Shown here: positions 31,816 to 32,423 of the stretch, piece by piece
Numbering within the stretch: the first letter of the stretch is position 1
Layout: every line of letters begins with the position of its first letter
DNA from: Rhizobium leguminosarum
Lineage (GTDB): Bacteria; Pseudomonadota; Alphaproteobacteria; Rhizobiales; Rhizobiaceae
NCBI RefSeq assembly: GCF_001652265.1
Contig: NZ_LWBS01000436.1
Location: 1-32,423, forward strand
DNA: 32,423 nucleotides
Reading direction: 5' to 3'
The notes under the pieces: model-generated
Databases searched by the model: none
What the model saw: the letters and a program-made list of their open reading frames with translations, nothing else
What the model was told of the DNA's origin: nothing
Program-made: the position numbers and the translations under genes

Positions 31816-32135
31816 GTGAACACCGCCTTTCCGATCACCGGCGTGGAGGGTACGGCCATGTCGCGTGGCTCCATCAGGCCGGCGTTAAAGGCTTGATTGC
31901 CGGCGGCGATTGCCGCGGCAAAGGCGGCTGCCATCGCCGCGGGATCTCTGGCGCCGGCAACGGCGGTGTTGAGCAGAACCGCATCGAAACCGAGCTCCAT
32001 GACCGCAGTTGCGTGCGACGGTCGGCCGATGCCGGCATCGACGATCAGCGACACGTCAGGGAAATGCGCCCGCATTGCTCTGAGTGCTGTCGGATTGAGC
32101 GGCCCGGCGGCACTGCCGATCGGTGCATGGCGCAT
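31812..32135 (-). pseudogene. thiG: Thiazole synthase, C-terminal fragment
   Basis: [59 protein letters not shown] and [16 protein letters not shown] match the last 105 residues of ThiG, including the phosphate-binding DAGIG and [12 protein letters not shown]. The N-terminal 150 residues with the Schiff-base lysine are absent; resemblance ends at the PIGS motif near 32120. ThiG makes the thiazole ring of thiamine. With thiE next to it, this is a slice of a thiCOSGE-type operon stranded between acdR and an IS630-type element. Confidence 0.85.
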
Positions 32136-32384
32136 CGACTGATCACCTCAACCAGTACACAAAGAGAACTAAGGTCGGTGGACTGCAATCACCACCGCGG
32201 TTACGCCTCTTCATCGCTTTGCTGGGATATGGCCCAGGACAGTCTCGATGATTTGAACGGGCGTCGCCATCGCCATCTCCGCGCCAAGCGATGACCTAGA
32301 GCGCGTCCGTTGAACGCGGAATCGGAATTGAGATGACAGTCGCTGTTTGCCGTGATTCGCTGCCTTCGAATCAGGGAGATAGGG

Positions 32385-32423
32385 ATGTCACGTGCATTAA
32401 GCGATGATCTTCGCAGCCGTGTT
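32385..32423 (+). CDS. IS630-family transposase, first 13 residues
   Basis: MSRALSDDLRSRV at the window end, preceded by GGGAGATAGGG as ribosome site, is the common opening of rhizobial IS630-type transposases. The rest lies outside the window, so neither intactness nor the far end can be judged. The left terminal repeat was not identified in the 250 bases before it, which otherwise hold no recognisable gene. Confidence 0.6.
   Translation, partial: MSRALSDDLRSRV

Noticed and set aside
32290..32330. Possible rhizobial intergenic repeat (GAGCGCGTCCGTTGAACGCG)
   Set aside because: It resembles dispersed repeats known from memory in rhizobia, but only one copy is in the window, so it cannot be supported.
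31526..32384. TPP riboswitch for the thi genes
   Set aside because: Only internal pieces of thiG and thiE remain; the leader of the operon, where the THI-box lies, is not present.
1..32423. CRISPR arrays, tRNA or rRNA genes
   Set aside because: No regularly spaced direct repeats and no cloverleaf or rRNA-like sequence was seen on reading; a tRNA scan was not possible.

Overview
The window looks like accessory DNA from an alphaproteobacterium of the order Rhizobiales, most like Rhizobium, Sinorhizobium or Agrobacterium. The grounds are the slipin-nfeD pair, a proVWX system, CUT1 and CUT2 sugar transporters with a FucU mutarotase, a divergent acdR-acdS pair (a hallmark of plant-associated rhizobia), and IS5- and IS630-type elements. 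The replicon cannot be told from the sequence, but the mosaic of intact operons and gene debris suits a plasmid or genomic island.

Layout. Positions 1-4105 are mostly debris: the start of a slipin gene, an nfeD gene with a 2-base insertion, an EAL-domain remnant with a 1-base deletion, and pieces of two tandem GMC oxidoreductases. Positions 4106-8390 hold an intact glycine betaine/choline-type ABC operon (proV, proW, proX), followed by a small XRE regulator and a small helical protein. Positions 8838-9933 are a decayed IS5-type element with four single-base indels.

Positions 10098-22470 are the metabolic core. A leftward fucU gene faces a rightward series: CUT1 transporter (ATPase, binding protein, two permeases), xylose-isomerase-like TIM barrel, CUT2 transporter (binding protein, double ATPase, permease), RpiR regulator and PfkB sugar kinase. 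A 30-base element is duplicated before the CUT1 set and before the isomerase. The same half-sites occur before fucU, and a perfect palindrome built on one of them lies before the CUT2 set. Together these suggest one regulon for an unidentified sugar: uptake by two routes, anomer conversion, isomerisation, phosphorylation. No aldolase or dehydrogenase is present, so the pathway must finish elsewhere.

Positions 22544-28376 are a likely defence island bordered by gene fragments (thiolase, medium-chain dehydrogenase, LysR). It holds an 888-residue AAA_13-type ATPase with a Rad50-like CxxC hook and a C-terminal Arg-Glu-His pattern resembling the PrrC/RloC anticodon nucleases. It converges on a two-gene restriction-modification pair: a D12-class adenine methyltransferase overlapping a PD-(D/E)XK endonuclease. 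A 19-base-arm inverted repeat lies upstream of the ATPase and a smaller one upstream of the methyltransferase.

Positions 28576-32423 hold a LysR fragment, a small unknown gene, acdS (ACC deaminase) with its divergent Lrp-type regulator acdR, fragments of thiG and thiE still in operon register, and the start of an IS630-type transposase. Frame-breaking indels fall almost only in the debris and not in the long operons, which argues for genuine gene decay rather than poor sequence quality.
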